Source: Rhizobium binae
Lineage (GTDB): Bacteria > Pseudomonadota > Alphaproteobacteria > Rhizobiales > Rhizobiaceae
DNA: 64,000 bases
NCBI RefSeq assembly: GCF_017357225.1
Contig: NZ_CP071605.1
Span: forward strand, 434,001-498,000
Reading direction: 5' to 3'
In this document: piece after piece, positions 51,922-62,529 of the stretch
Position numbering within the stretch: position 1 is the first letter of the stretch
Layout: each line of letters starts with the position of its first letter
Notes under the pieces: model-generated
What the model saw: only the letters and a program-made list of their open reading frames with translations
What the model was told of the DNA's origin: nothing
The model's database searches: none
Made by a program: the position numbers and the translations under genes

Positions 51922-54900
51922 GTGAGCACGCAAACCGGTGAATTTTCGCGCGACAACGCTGCGGCCGAGAGCCTCAACGGGCATGACCACAAAAGCATGG
52001 CGTTCGACGATGCCAGCGCCCTTCTCGAAGTGCTGGTCGCAGTCAGACGCGGTGATTTTTCCGTACGGATGCGCTCCGACCTGACCGGTGTTACCGGCAA
52101 GGTCGCCGACGCCCTCAACGACATTATTGCCGCCAATCAGCGCATGGCCCAGCAGCTTGAACATGTCGGCCAGGTCGTCGGCCGTGACGGGCGAACGAGC
52201 ACGCGGGTGCGCTTCGGCCTTTCCGACGGGTGCTGGTCCGAGATGGAGGGGTCGATCAACGATTTGATCGACGATCTGCTGTGGCCGACGACGGCGGTGA
52301 CGCGCACGATCACGGCGGTCGCCAAGGGTGACCTGCTGCAGACCGTGCCGCTCGATGTCGACGGTCGGCCGCTCAAGGGTGAGTTCCTGCGCTCGGCCGA
52401 TATCGTCAACACGATGATCAAGCAGCTGAGCGTCTTCACCTCGGAGGTGACCCGTGTCGCCCGCGAGGTCGGCACCGACGGCAAGCTCGGCGGCCAGGCG
52501 CAGGTGCCCGAGGTTACCGGCGTGTGGAAGGACCTGACCGAAAGCGTGAATTCGATGGCCTCGAACCTGACGGCGCAGGTGCGCAACATCGCCGAAGTGA
52601 CGATCGCCGTGGCCAACGGTGATCTTTCGAAGAAGATCACCGTCGACGTGCGCGGCGAAATCCTGCAGCTGAAGGAAGCGATCAACACCATGGTCGACCA
52701 GCTGCGCTCCTTCGCTTCGGAAGTGACGCGTGTCGCCCGCGAGGTTGGCACGGAAGGCAAGCTGGGCGGCCAGGCGCTGGTGCCGGGTGTGGCCGGCACC
52801 TGGAAGGATCTGACCGACAGCGTCAATGCCATGTGCGGTAATCTGACGGCCCAGGTGCGCAACATCGCTCAGGTGACGACGGCCGTGGCGCGCGGTGACC
52901 TGTCGCGCAAGATCACCGTCGACGTCTCGGGCGAAATCCTCGAGCTCAAGGAAACCATCAACACCATGGTGGATCAGCTCAACGGCTTCGCCGGTGAGGT
53001 GACGCGCGTGGCGCGCGAGGTCGGCACCGAGGGCCGGCTCGGCGGTCAGGCGCAGGTGCCGGGTGTCGCCGGCACCTGGAAGGACCTGACCGACAACGTC
53101 AATTCCATGGCCTCGAACCTGACGGCACAGGTGCGCAACATCGCCGAGGTTTCCACTGCGATCGCCAATGGTGACCTGTCGAAGAAGATCACTGTTTCGG
53201 TGTCGGGCGAAATCCTCGAGCTGAAGGAAACCATCAACACGATGGTCGACCAGTTGAACGCCTTTGCCTCGGAAGTGACACGCGTCGCCCGCGAAGTGGG
53301 CACGGAAGGCCGGCTCGGCGGCCAGGCCAATGTGCGCGGCGTCGCCGGCACCTGGAAGGACCTGACCGAAAACGTCAACTCGATGGCGGGCAACCTGACG
53401 GCACAGGTGCGCAACATCGCCGAGGTTTCCACCGCGATCGCCAATGGCGACCTGTCGAAGAAGATCACGGTCCCGGTTTCGGGCGAAATTCTCGAGCTGA
53501 AGGAAACCATCAACACGATGGTCGACCAGTTGAACGGTTTTGCCGGCGAAGTGACGCGTGTGGCGCGCGAGGTCGGCACGGAAGGACGGCTCGGCGGCCA
53601 GGCGAACGTGCGCGGTGTGGCCGGCACCTGGAAGGATCTGACCGACAGCGTCAATTCCATGGCCTCCAACTTGACCGGCCAAGTGCGTAACATTGCCGAA
53701 GTCGCGACCGCGGTCGCCCAGGGCGACCTGTCGAAAAAGATCACCGTTCCGGTATCGGGCGAAATCCTGGAGCTGAAGGAAACCATCAACACAATGGTCG
53801 ATCAGCTGAACGGCTTTGCCGGCGAGGTGACGCGCGTGGCGCGCGAGGTCGGCACCGAAGGCCGGCTCGGCGGCCAGGCGAATGTGCTCGGCGTCGCGGG
53901 CACCTGGAAGGATCTGACCGACAGCGTCAACTCGATGGCCGGCAACCTGACGGCACAGGTGCGCAATATCGCCGAAGTCTCGACCGCGATTGCCAATGGC
54001 GACCTGTCAAAGAAGATCACCGTGTCGGTCTCGGGCGAAATCCTCGAGCTCAAGGAAACGCTGAACACCATGGTGGATCAGCTGAACCGCTTCGCTTCGG
54101 AAGTGACGCGCGTCGCCCGCGAAGTCGGCACCGAAGGCAAGCTCGGCGGCCAGGCGCAGGTGCCAGGTGTCGCCGGCACCTGGAAGGACCTCACCGAAAA
54201 CGTCAACTCCATGGCCTCCAACCTCACCGGCCAGGTTCGAAACATCGCTGAGGTTACGACCGCCGTGGCGCGCGGCGACCTCTCGCGGAAGATCACCGTC
54301 GACGTGAAGGGCGAAATCCTCGAGCTGAAGAACACCATCAATACCATGGTGGACCAGCTGAACGCCTTCGCCGGCGAAGTAACGCGTGTGGCCCGCGAGG
54401 TCGGCACGGAAGGCAAGCTCGGCGGTCAGGCGCAGGTCTCCGGGGTAGCCGGCACCTGGAAGGATTTGACCGACAGCGTCAACTCGATGGCCGGCAACCT
54501 GACGGCACAGGTGCGTAATATTGCCGAGGTGGCGACGGCGATCGCCAATGGCGACCTGTCGCGCAAGATCACCGTCGACGTGCGCGGCGAAATCCTGCTG
54601 CTGAAGGACACGCTGAACACCATGGTCGATCAGCTTCGCTCCTTTGCCGGCGAAGTGACGCGTGTCGCCCGCGAAGTCGGCACCGATGGCCGGCTCGGCG
54701 GCCAGGCCGTCGTTCCCGGCGTTGCCGGCACCTGGAAGGACCTGACCGACAACGTCAACTTGCTCGCCGCAAACCTGACGACCCAGGTGCGCAACATTGC
54801 CGAAGTGACGACCGCCGTGGCGCGCGGCGACCTCTCGCGGAAGATCACCGTCGACGTGAAGGGCGAAATCCTCGAGCTGAAGAACACCATCAATACCATG

Positions 54901-57900
54901 GTGGACCAGCTGAACGCCTTCGCCGGCGAAGTGACGCGTGTGGCCCGCGAGGTCGGCACGGAAGGCAAGCTCGGCGGCCAGGCGCAGGTGCCAGGTGTCG
55001 CAGGCACCTGGAAGGACCTGACGGACACCGTCAACGTCATGGCCGCCAACCTGACCGAGCAGGTGCGCGGCATCGTCAAGGTCGTGACCGCGGTGGCGAA
55101 CGGAGACCTCAAGCAGAACCTCACCGTCGCCTCCAAGGGCGAAGTCGCCGCACTCGCCGAAACCATCAACAACATGACCAATACGCTTGCCACCTTCGCC
55201 GACCAGGTGACCACGGTGGCGCGCGAGGTAGGCGTGGAGGGCCGCCTCGGCGGCCAGGCGAACGTGCCGGGTACCGCCGGCACCTGGAAGGATCTGACCG
55301 GCAACGTCAACCTGCTCGCCGCCAACCTGACGACGCAGGTGCGCGCCATCGCCGAGGTGGCGACCGCCGTCACCAAGGGCGACCTGACGCGTTCGATCAA
55401 GGTCGATGCGCGCGGTGAAGTGGCCGAGCTCAAGGACAACATCAATACGATGATCGACAACCTGCGGCTCACGACCGAGCGCAACACCGAGCAGGATTGG
55501 CTGAAGACGAACCTCGCGCGCTTCACCAACATGTTGCAGGGGCAGCGCGACCTGACGCTGGTCGGCAAGATGCTGCTGTCGGAGCTGGCGCCGCTGGTCG
55601 GCGCCCATCAGGGCGTCATCTACCAGGTGGATGCCGACGAGAACCAACCGTTCCTCTCGCTGCTGTCGGTCTATGCGCAAGGGGGCGAGGCGGCGCATCC
55701 GCCCCGGCTCGACTTTGGCCAGGGCCTCGTCGGCCAGTGCGCCAGCGATGCCCGCCGCATCCTCGTGACCGATCTGCCCGAGAATGTCGTTCCGATCAGC
55801 TCCGGCGTGTTCACGACCCTGCCGAGAAGTGCGATCGTGCTGCCGGTGCATTTCGAGGGCCAGGTGAAAGCGGTGATCGAGCTCGCCTCCGCCGGTGAAT
55901 TCACCGAGCTGCAGCTCTCCTTCCTCGACCAACTGACGACATCGATCGGCATCGTTCTTAACTCGATCGAAGCAACCATGCAGACCGAAGGCCTGCTCAA
56001 GCAGTCCCAGCAGCTCGCCGCCGAGCTGCAGACGCAGCAGCGCGAACTGCAGCAGACCAACGAACAACTCGGGCAGAAGGCGCAGCAGCTCGAGGAACGC
56101 AACGTCGAAGTCGAGGCGAAAAACCAGGAGATCGAACAGGCGCGGCGCGCGCTGGAAGAAAAGGCGGCCGAACTGGCGCTGACCTCGAAATACAAATCCG
56201 AGTTCCTCGCCAACATGTCGCACGAGCTGCGCACGCCTTTGAATTCGATCCTCATCCTCGGTCAACAGCTCGGAGAAAATCCGGACGGCAATCTGTCGGG
56301 CAAACAGGTCGAATTCGCCAAGACCATCCACGGCGCCGGCACCGATCTGCTCAACCTCATCAGCGACATCCTCGATCTCTCCAAAATCGAGTCCGGAACG
56401 GTCTCGGTCGATGCCGAGGAGATCTTCGTCAGCAACCTGCTCGAAGTGATGGCGCGGCCGTTCCGGCACGAAGCGGAAACACGGAACCTGTCTTTTGCGG
56501 TCGAGGTCGGCGCAGACGTTGCGAAGAGCATCATTACCGACTCCAAGCGGCTCCAGCAGATCCTCAAGAACCTGTTGTCGAACGCCTTCAAGTTCACGGC
56601 GCAGGGCGGCGTGACACTGCGCGTTGCATCGGCAACAGGCGGCTGGTCGTCGGATCACCCTTCGCTTCGGCACGCGCCGTCGGTGATCGCCTTTGAGGTC
56701 GTCGATACCGGCATCGGTATTCCGCCGGAAAAACAACGCATCATCTTCGAGGCGTTCCAGCAGGCGGATGCCTCGACGAGCCGCAAATACGGCGGCACCG
56801 GCCTCGGATTGGCGATCAGCCGCGAACTGGCAAACCTGCTCGGCGGCGAGATCCAGCTGCGGAGCACGCCCGGCGTCGGCAGCACCTTCGTTCTTTACCT
56901 GCCGCTGACCTACGTCGGTGCCGGTGCGGTTGCACCCAGGCCGGTTCCGGCGCCGGCGAATGTCGTGGAATTCGCCGAGGCGGCGGCAAGCCGCCGCGCC
57001 GAGAAGCCCGCCGAACATGTGGCGGACGACCGTAACCGGCTAGAGGCCGGCGACTCCGTGCTGCTCGTCGTCGAGGACGATGCGCATTACGCCCGTGTGC
57101 TGGTCGATCTCGCCCGCGACAACGGGTTCAAGGTGCTGGTGGCGATGCGCGGCAGCGATGCGCTGACGCTCGCGCAGGAATACAAGCCGTCGGCGATCTC
57201 GCTCGATATTTTCCTGCCCGATATGCTCGGCTGGACGGTGCTGAGCCAGCTCAAGCAGAACCCACAGACGCGGCATATTCCGGTGCAGATCATCAGTCTG
57301 GACGAGGATCGACAGCATGGACTTACGCGCGGCGCTTTCGCCTTCATGAGCAAGCCGACGACGCCGGAAGGCCTCGGCAAGGCGCTGTCGCGCCTGAAGG
57401 CCTATGCCGAGCCGCGTCGCAAGCAGTTGCTGCTCGTGGAGGACGACGAGGCGGAGCGGTTGAGCGTCACTGCGCTTCTCGGACATGACGACATCGACAT
57501 CACCAGCGTCGGCTCCGGATCCGAAGCCCTTGCCGCATTGCGACGCAATACCCCTGATTGTGTGGTGCTCGATCTCTCTCTTCCCGATATGTCGGGTTTC
57601 GAAGTGCTGGAGCAGATACGCGACGACCTCGAAATCGGCGAGGTGCCGGTGGTCGTCTTCACCGGCAGGGAGCTCTCTGCGGAAGAGGACGCGACGCTCC
57701 ACAGCATGGCTCGCAGCGTCGTCGTCAAGGGTGTGGAGTCGCCCGAGCGGCTTCTCGATGAGACCGCACTCTTCCTGCACCGGGTCGTCGCCGATCTGCC
57801 GGCGGCAAAGCAGGCTACGTTGCAGGAACTGCACAGTTCGGACGAGGATCTCGTCGGCGAGACCGTACTGCTCGTCGACGACGACGCCCGCAACATCTTC

Positions 57901-58224
57901 GCACTCAGCAGCGTGCTGGAGCGCCGCGGCATGCGGGTTTTGACAGCGACGACCGGCAGCGAAGCCATCGACGTCATCAACAACGAACCCTCGGTTGCCA
58001 TCGTGCTGATGGACATCATGATGCCCGGCATGGATGGCTACGAGACGATGCAGGTCATCCGCTCGGAGCTCCGCTTCCGGCGGCTGCCGATCCTGGCGCT
58101 AACCGCCAAGGCCATGAAGGGCGACCGCGAGAAATGCCTGGAGGCGGGCGCCTCGGATTACCTGGCGAAGCCCGTCAACACAGAGCAACTGCTGTCGGCT
58201 CTGCGCATGTGGCTGCACCGCTGA
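51922..58224 (+). CDS. giant soluble hybrid histidine kinase with 11 HAMP repeats (Nik1/group III type)
   Basis: A 2100-residue sensor kinase with no signal peptide or membrane span. After one divergent unit, residues 175-1186 are eleven 92-residue repeats, each with [31 protein letters not shown] and [20 protein letters not shown], the poly-HAMP array of fungal Nik1-type osmosensor kinases. Then come a GAF domain (about 1200-1365), a Gln/Glu-rich coiled coil (1360-1425), HisKA with His1434 ([11 protein letters not shown]), HATPase_c ([20 protein letters not shown]), and three receiver domains with Asp1762, Asp1884 and Asp2031. No Hpt domain is present. Start GTG after GGGGG. A second hybrid kinase follows 10 bp downstream. 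Confidence 0.95.
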   Translation: MSTQTGEFSRDNAAAESLNGHDHKSMAFDDASALLEVLVAVRRGDFSVRMRSDLTGVTGKVADALNDIIAANQRMAQQLEHVGQVVGRDGRTSTRVRFGLSDGCWSEMEGSINDLIDDLLWPTTAVTRTITAVAKGDLLQTVPLDVDGRPLKGEFLRSADIVNTMIKQLSVFTSEVTRVAREVGTDGKLGGQAQVPEVTGVWKDLTESVNSMASNLTAQVRNIAEVTIAVANGDLSKKITVDVRGEILQLKEAINTMVDQLRSFASEVTRVAREVGTEGKLGGQALVPGVAGTWKDLTDSVNAMCGNLTAQVRNIAQVTTAVARGDLSRKITVDVSGEILELKETINTMVDQLNGFAGEVTRVAREVGTEGRLGGQAQVPGVAGTWKDLTDNVNSMASNLTAQVRNIAEVSTAIANGDLSKKITVSVSGEILELKETINTMVDQLNAFASEVTRVAREVGTEGRLGGQANVRGVAGTWKDLTENVNSMAGNLTAQVRNIAEVSTAIANGDLSKKITVPVSGEILELKETINTMVDQLNGFAGEVTRVAREVGTEGRLGGQANVRGVAGTWKDLTDSVNSMASNLTGQVRNIAEVATAVAQGDLSKKITVPVSGEILELKETINTMVDQLNGFAGEVTRVAREVGTEGRLGGQANVLGVAGTWKDLTDSVNSMAGNLTAQVRNIAEVSTAIANGDLSKKITVSVSGEILELKETLNTMVDQLNRFASEVTRVAREVGTEGKLGGQAQVPGVAGTWKDLTENVNSMASNLTGQVRNIAEVTTAVARGDLSRKITVDVKGEILELKNTINTMVDQLNAFAGEVTRVAREVGTEGKLGGQAQVSGVAGTWKDLTDSVNSMAGNLTAQVRNIAEVATAIANGDLSRKITVDVRGEILLLKDTLNTMVDQLRSFAGEVTRVAREVGTDGRLGGQAVVPGVAGTWKDLTDNVNLLAANLTTQVRNIAEVTTAVARGDLSRKITVDVKGEILELKNTINTMVDQLNAFAGEVTRVAREVGTEGKLGGQAQVPGVAGTWKDLTDTVNVMAANLTEQVRGIVKVVTAVANGDLKQNLTVASKGEVAALAETINNMTNTLATFADQVTTVAREVGVEGRLGGQANVPGTAGTWKDLTGNVNLLAANLTTQVRAIAEVATAVTKGDLTRSIKVDARGEVAELKDNINTMIDNLRLTTERNTEQDWLKTNLARFTNMLQGQRDLTLVGKMLLSELAPLVGAHQGVIYQVDADENQPFLSLLSVYAQGGEAAHPPRLDFGQGLVGQCASDARRILVTDLPENVVPISSGVFTTLPRSAIVLPVHFEGQVKAVIELASAGEFTELQLSFLDQLTTSIGIVLNSIEATMQTEGLLKQSQQLAAELQTQQRELQQTNEQLGQKAQQLEERNVEVEAKNQEIEQARRALEEKAAELALTSKYKSEFLANMSHELRTPLNSILILGQQLGENPDGNLSGKQVEFAKTIHGAGTDLLNLISDILDLSKIESGTVSVDAEEIFVSNLLEVMARPFRHEAETRNLSFAVEVGADVAKSIITDSKRLQQILKNLLSNAFKFTAQGGVTLRVASATGGWSSDHPSLRHAPSVIAFEVVDTGIGIPPEKQRIIFEAFQQADASTSRKYGGTGLGLAISRELANLLGGEIQLRSTPGVGSTFVLYLPLTYVGAGAVAPRPVPAPANVVEFAEAAASRRAEKPAEHVADDRNRLEAGDSVLLVVEDDAHYARVLVDLARDNGFKVLVAMRGSDALTLAQEYKPSAISLDIFLPDMLGWTVLSQLKQNPQTRHIPVQIISLDEDRQHGLTRGAFAFMSKPTTPEGLGKALSRLKAYAEPRRKQLLLVEDDEAERLSVTALLGHDDIDITSVGSGSEALAALRRNTPDCVVLDLSLPDMSGFEVLEQIRDDLEIGEVPVVVFTGRELSAEEDATLHSMARSVVVKGVESPERLLDETALFLHRVVADLPAAKQATLQELHSSDEDLVGETVLLVDDDARNIFALSSVLERRGMRVLTATTGSEAIDVINNEPSVAIVLMDIMMPGMDGYETMQVIRSELRFRRLPILALTAKAMKGDREKCLEAGASDYLAKPVNTEQLLSALRMWLHR
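52444..55479 (+). repeat. eleven tandem 276-bp coding repeats (HAMP array)
   Basis: The codons for [10 protein letters not shown] recur at 52444, 52720, 52996, 53272, 53548, 53824, 54100, 54376, 54652, 54928 and 55204 (the last is diverged), always exactly 276 bp apart. Unit identity varies. Units starting near 54256 and 54808 share 168 bp with a single difference, indicating recent conversion between repeats. Confidence 0.95.
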
Positions 58225-58234
58225 GGATCCGGTC

Positions 58235-59902
58235 ATGAGCCCCGTCAATATCCTCCTCGTCGACGACCAGCCTGCAAAGCTTCTGAGCTATGAGGTCATT
58301 CTCGAAGAGCTCGAGGAAAATCTGATCAAGGCGCAGTCGGCGCGGGAAGCATTCGAGCACCTGTTGCGCACCGAGATCGCCGTGATCCTCGTCGACGTCT
58401 GCATGCCCGAGCAGGACGGATTCGAACTCGTCGGAATGATCCGTCAGCACCCGCGCTATCAGAACACGCCGATCATCTTCGTCTCGGCCGTGATGCTGGC
58501 CGAACCGGACCGGCTGCGCGGCTACGCGGTCGGCGCCGTCGACTACGTCTCCGTCCCGATCGTGCCCGAGGTGCTGAGGGCCAAGGTCCGGGTGTTTGCC
58601 GATCTGTACAGGAAAACGCGGGAACTCGAACGCCTGAATGCCGAGCTGGAGGCGAGGGTGCACCAGCGCACCGCCGAGCTCGAAACATCGGCGGCGCAGT
58701 TGCGTCAGCTGAATGAAGAGCTCGAGCACCGGATCGACCAGCGGACGCGCGAGCGGGAGGAGGCGCTGGCGCAGCTCTTCGAAGCGCAGAAGCTCGACAC
58801 GATCGGTCACCTCACAGGCGGCGTGGCGCACGACTTCAACAATCTTCTCATGGCGGTGCTCGGCAGTCTCAGCCTGCTGAAGAAACGTCTGCCGGCGGAT
58901 GAGCGTAGCGAACGCCTGGTGACGAATGCCATCCAGGCGGCTGAGCGTGGCACGGCGCTCACCCAGCGCCTGCTCGCCTTCGCGCGCCGACAGGAGCTGA
59001 AGCCGCAGGCAGTCGACTTCCTCAGGCTGTTTGAAAATGTCGAGGACCTGCTCGCCAAGGCTGTGGGGCCGCGCGTCGAGATCCGAAAGTGCATCCCGGC
59101 GGATCTGGCGCCGCTGCTGGTGGACAGCAACCAGCTCGAGCTGGCGCTGCTCAACCTCTTCGTCAATGCACGGGATGCGCTCGAAAGCGGCGGCACGGTG
59201 ACGGTCGCCGCGGCGGTGGAAGAGGCACGGCCGACCGGCCTTGCGGGCGGGAATTACATCAAGATATCGGTCTCGGACGATGGCGAGGGGATGGACGAGG
59301 CGACGGTCCTGCGCGCCGCCGAGCCATTTTTCACGACCAAGGGGATCGGCAAGGGCACCGGTCTCGGCCTGTCGATGGTGCACGGCCTGGCAGCACAATC
59401 GGGCGGTTCGATCCAGATTTCGAGCGCGAGAGGCAAGGGCACCACCGTCTCCCTCTGGCTGCCCGTCGCCGAGAGCTTCACCACGGCACAGCCGGCCGTC
59501 GCACCGCCGGCGGAACCCGTGAAGCCGGTGTCGCGATCGCTTGCCATTCTTGTCGTCGACGACGATGCGCTCGTCAGGACCGGAACCGTGGCGATGCTCG
59601 AGGATCTCGGACACCTGCCGCGGGAAGTGGCCTCCGCTTCCCAGGCCCTGGAATTCTTCGCCGGCGGACAGGAGTGCGATCTTGTTATCACCGATCACGC
59701 CATGCCGGGCATGACCGGCGCCGAGCTCGCACGTCACCTTCGTGCAGCCTTCCCCAGCCTGCCCGTGATCCTCGCTTCCGGCTATGTCGAGCTTGCCGAG
59801 GACCAGGGGCTCGGGATGATCAGGATGACGAAGCCGTTCACGCAAGAGCAGCTTCAGACGGCTATGGAAGAAGCGCTCCGGGATAAGGTCGCTGCGGCGT
59901 GA
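58235..59902 (+). CDS. hybrid histidine kinase: receiver - kinase - receiver
   Basis: A 555-residue soluble signalling protein. The N-terminal receiver (1-125) has the phospho-acceptor Asp54 (VILVDVCMPEQDG). A coiled linker (about 130-185) leads to a HisKA domain with His199 in GGVAHDFNNLL, the type with an NN after the F. Then come an HATPase_c domain (LFVNARDAL, SDDGEGM, GTGLGLSMVHG) and a C-terminal receiver with Asp487 (VITDHAMPG). It lies 10 bp downstream of the giant HAMP kinase. The N-terminal receiver may accept phosphate from that kinase, making a two-kinase relay (inference). Confidence 0.93.
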   Translation: MSPVNILLVDDQPAKLLSYEVILEELEENLIKAQSAREAFEHLLRTEIAVILVDVCMPEQDGFELVGMIRQHPRYQNTPIIFVSAVMLAEPDRLRGYAVGAVDYVSVPIVPEVLRAKVRVFADLYRKTRELERLNAELEARVHQRTAELETSAAQLRQLNEELEHRIDQRTREREEALAQLFEAQKLDTIGHLTGGVAHDFNNLLMAVLGSLSLLKKRLPADERSERLVTNAIQAAERGTALTQRLLAFARRQELKPQAVDFLRLFENVEDLLAKAVGPRVEIRKCIPADLAPLLVDSNQLELALLNLFVNARDALESGGTVTVAAAVEEARPTGLAGGNYIKISVSDDGEGMDEATVLRAAEPFFTTKGIGKGTGLGLSMVHGLAAQSGGSIQISSARGKGTTVSLWLPVAESFTTAQPAVAPPAEPVKPVSRSLAILVVDDDALVRTGTVAMLEDLGHLPREVASASQALEFFAGGQECDLVITDHAMPGMTGAELARHLRAAFPSLPVILASGYVELAEDQGLGMIRMTKPFTQEQLQTAMEEALRDKVAAA

Positions 59903-59978
59903 TCGACGAATCGAGTGGCAGGCGGTTCACTTTGACAGGCGGGCAGCGTGCGATTGTGATGAGTTTAGGAACGCTGCT

Positions 59979-60284
59979 CTAACTTTCTACGCTTGCAAAC
60001 CGCTGGCCGGCATAGAGGATACGGATGATAACAACTTCGGTGGGCTCGACAACGAATGCCACGCTCACCCGACGCTCAAAGCCGATTACGCGCAAGCCTG
60101 GGCGAATATGCTCACGGAGGCTGCCCCGTTCAGGATACGTCTCGAACCCACCCACGAAGGTCCTGATGCGGGCCACATATTCGCGGGCGACGACGGCTGA
60201 CGCAGATTTCTTACGAACGAAAGCATAGATACGCGCCAAATCCAACTCCGCCTCGTCGGTGAGGCGGATATGATGGCGCTTCAT
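59979..60284 (-). CDS. parE: ParE-family toxin (type II toxin-antitoxin)
   Basis: A 101-residue RelE/ParE-superfamily protein with the family pattern LTDEAELDLARIYAFV, then an Arg-rich centre, FETYPERGSLREHIRPGLRVIGF, and the terminal strand VVIIRILYAGQR. ParE toxins of this form poison DNA gyrase. Its start codon overlaps the antitoxin stop by one base, the standard antitoxin-first order. Confidence 0.92.
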   Translation of the reverse strand: MKRHHIRLTDEAELDLARIYAFVRKKSASAVVAREYVARIRTFVGGFETYPERGSLREHIRPGLRVIGFERRVSVAFVVEPTEVVIIRILYAGQRFASVES

Positions 60285-60565
60285 TAATCTGCTTCCCGAT
60301 CGATCTCGTCCATGCGCTCTTCAAGCCGCTTCCAGACCTCGTCGAGGGGTTTAGCTTTGGTGGGATCAGCCTTATATGCGTCATAGGTTGTCGCAACTTC
60401 TGTTCGAAGCCAATGCTCGACAGCATTTTCGCGTTCTTGCAGAGCTCTCAGACCCTCGCGGATAACTTCACTTTCTGAGGCGTAATCACCGTTGGACACG
60501 CGTTGCTTGACCAGCTTCGCCATTTCCAGGGGTAATGTAATGCTCATCTGCTGCGTCGAACGCAT
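60284..60565 (-). CDS. parD: ParD-family antitoxin
   Basis: A 93-residue ribbon-helix-helix antitoxin. The N-terminal DNA-binding part reads MSITLPLEMAKLVKQRVSNGDYASESEVIREGLRAL and the C-terminal half is a charged toxin-wrapping tail (VWKRLEERMDEIDREAD). ATG 60565 has AGGAG upstream; the Met six codons later is an alternative. With parE it forms a complete module between the kinase genes and treZ. Confidence 0.92.
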   Translation of the reverse strand: MRSTQQMSITLPLEMAKLVKQRVSNGDYASESEVIREGLRALQERENAVEHWLRTEVATTYDAYKADPTKAKPLDEVWKRLEERMDEIDREAD

Positions 60566-60743
60566 CGATTGCACTCCTATCTCTTTGCACCTCAATAACA
60601 CATTATGGGATGGAATCCTACTCCCCTCAGCGGACAGCCGCTGCTGGCAACCGCAGCTTCCCATGGCTTGCAGGCGAAACTTTTTGCTCCCGTAAAAGTT
60701 ACCCAGATCCCGTCCATTCATCAAAGGCGCTCTCTTGACCAAA

Positions 60744-62516
60744 ATGATGTTCGGTCCCGCTTTCAGCGAAGACGGCATTCTGTTCCGCCTCTGGGCTCCT
60801 CTGCATGAGCGTGTGGCAGTGCGCATCGAAGACGCGGCTCCCCGTCCGATGCAGGCGACTGAAGATGGCTGGCATCGCTGCATGGTCGCGGATGCCGGCG
60901 CCGGCACGCGCTACCGTTTCGTGCTGCCCGATGGTCTGGAAGTTCCCGATCCGGCCTCGCGCTTCCAACCGCAGGATGTGCATGGTCCGAGCGAAGTGGT
61001 CGACCTTTCATCCTATCGCTGGAATTCTAGCGAATGGACCGGTCGGCCTTGGGAAGAGATGGTCATCTACGAACTGCATGTCGGCTGCTTCACAGCGCAA
61101 GGAACTTTCAGGGCTGCGATCGATCGGCTCGACCATCTGCATGAACTGGGCGTGACGGCGTTGCAGATCATGCCGGTCAGTGACTTTCCGGGCCGCTACA
61201 ATTGGGGCTATGACGGCGTGCTGCCCTATGCCCCCGACAGCAGCTACGGCCGGCCGGAAGATCTAATGGCGTTGGTGGATGCTGCACACGAGCGCGGCAT
61301 CTCGGTCTTCCTCGATCTGGTCTACAATCACTTCGGCCCGGACGGGAACTATATCCCGTCCTATGCGCCGCTCTTTACCGATCATCATAAGACACCCTGG
61401 GGCCACGGCATCAATTACGATGGCGAGGGGTCGGAGATGATCCGCGAATTCGTCATCGAGAACGCCCTCTATTGGATCACCGAGTTCCGGCTCGACGGTC
61501 TTCGCTTCGATGCCGTCCATGCCATCAAGGACGACAGCAAGGAACATCTTCTGCATGCACTTGCCCGCCGCATCAGGGCTGCGGCCGGCGACCGGCATGT
61601 TCACCTGCTCGTCGAGAACGAGGAAAACGACAGCGAACTGCTGCAGCGCGATGGCAGCGGCGCGGTGCGGCTGTTCACGGCGCAATGGAACGACGACCTG
61701 CACCATGTGCTGCATATCGCTGCGACCGGCGAAACCTTCGGCTATTATGCCGACTACGCCGGTGATGGCGATAAGCTCGGCCGTGCGCTGGCGGAAGGCT
61801 TCGTATTCCAGGGCGAGCATATGCCATATCGCGGCGGGAGCCGGGGCAGGCCGAGCGGCCATCTGCCGCCGACCGCCTTCGTATCGTTCATCCAGAACCA
61901 TGACCAAATCGGCAACCGGGCGCTCGGCGACCGCATCATGGCCGCGAGCCCGGCTGATGCCGTCAAGGCCGTCATATCAATTTACTTGCTGGCGCCCGAG
62001 GTCCCGATGCTGTTCATGGGCGAGGAATGGGCCGCCGGGGAACCCTTTCCGTTTTTCTGCGATTTCGACGAGGATCTGAACGACAAAGTCCGGAAAGGCA
62101 GGCGCGAGGAGCTGTCGCGCCTGCCGGGCTTCGATGCCGACGAGCTTCTCGACCCGACGGCGCCGTCGACTTTCGCGGCCGCCAAGCTCGACTGGTCGAA
62201 ATGCGCCTCATCGGAAAGGCTCGAATTCTACAGGAGGCTTCTCGACCTTCGGCATCAGCGAATCGTACCCTTGTTGAAGGGCGCCGGCGGGGGAAACGCG
62301 GCCCATCGCTCGGATGGTGCGACATTTGCGGTGGATTGGACCCTGGCCGGCGATCGGCGCCTTCATTTGGACGCCAATCTCGGCAGCGAGGCGGTGCGGC
62401 CTCCTAAGCGGTGCGACCAAGGCGAAACGATCTTCTGCCTCGGCAGCGGCGATGGAGGCCAACTGGCCCCCTGGACGGTGATCTGGCGCATCTCGAAAGA
62501 CGAGGGCCTGGCATGA
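60744..62516 (+). CDS. treZ: malto-oligosyltrehalose trehalohydrolase
   Basis: TreZ (590 residues) releases trehalose from malto-oligosyltrehalose made by TreY. An N-terminal CBM48-like beta domain (FGPAFSEDGILFRLWAPLHERVAV) precedes a GH13_10 barrel with Asp256 (GLRFDAVHAI), Glu291 (LLVENEEND) and Asp387 (IQNHDQIGNRALGDR). The subgroup patterns MVIYELHVGCFT, GRYNWGYDGVLPYAPDSSYG and LFMGEEWAAGEPFPFFCDF are all present. A TTG three codons upstream is an alternative start. No clear promoter was found in the 178 bp upstream. malQ follows 13 bp downstream, and treY would be expected beyond the window edge. Confidence 0.94.
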   Translation: MMFGPAFSEDGILFRLWAPLHERVAVRIEDAAPRPMQATEDGWHRCMVADAGAGTRYRFVLPDGLEVPDPASRFQPQDVHGPSEVVDLSSYRWNSSEWTGRPWEEMVIYELHVGCFTAQGTFRAAIDRLDHLHELGVTALQIMPVSDFPGRYNWGYDGVLPYAPDSSYGRPEDLMALVDAAHERGISVFLDLVYNHFGPDGNYIPSYAPLFTDHHKTPWGHGINYDGEGSEMIREFVIENALYWITEFRLDGLRFDAVHAIKDDSKEHLLHALARRIRAAAGDRHVHLLVENEENDSELLQRDGSGAVRLFTAQWNDDLHHVLHIAATGETFGYYADYAGDGDKLGRALAEGFVFQGEHMPYRGGSRGRPSGHLPPTAFVSFIQNHDQIGNRALGDRIMAASPADAVKAVISIYLLAPEVPMLFMGEEWAAGEPFPFFCDFDEDLNDKVRKGRREELSRLPGFDADELLDPTAPSTFAAAKLDWSKCASSERLEFYRRLLDLRHQRIVPLLKGAGGGNAAHRSDGATFAVDWTLAGDRRLHLDANLGSEAVRPPKRCDQGETIFCLGSGDGGQLAPWTVIWRISKDEGLA

Positions 62517-62529
62517 AGGCGATCGGACG

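Noticed and set aside
52444..55479. Regularly spaced repeats that could suggest a CRISPR-like or satellite array
   Set aside because: The period is 276 bp, a multiple of three, in frame, with protein-level conservation: it is the HAMP coding array.
54007..57018. A 1003-codon open frame on the minus strand opposite the HAMP kinase
   Set aside because: High third-position G+C in the real gene leaves the complementary frame open. The product is His/Arg-rich and repeats in step with the HAMP units, with no family pattern.
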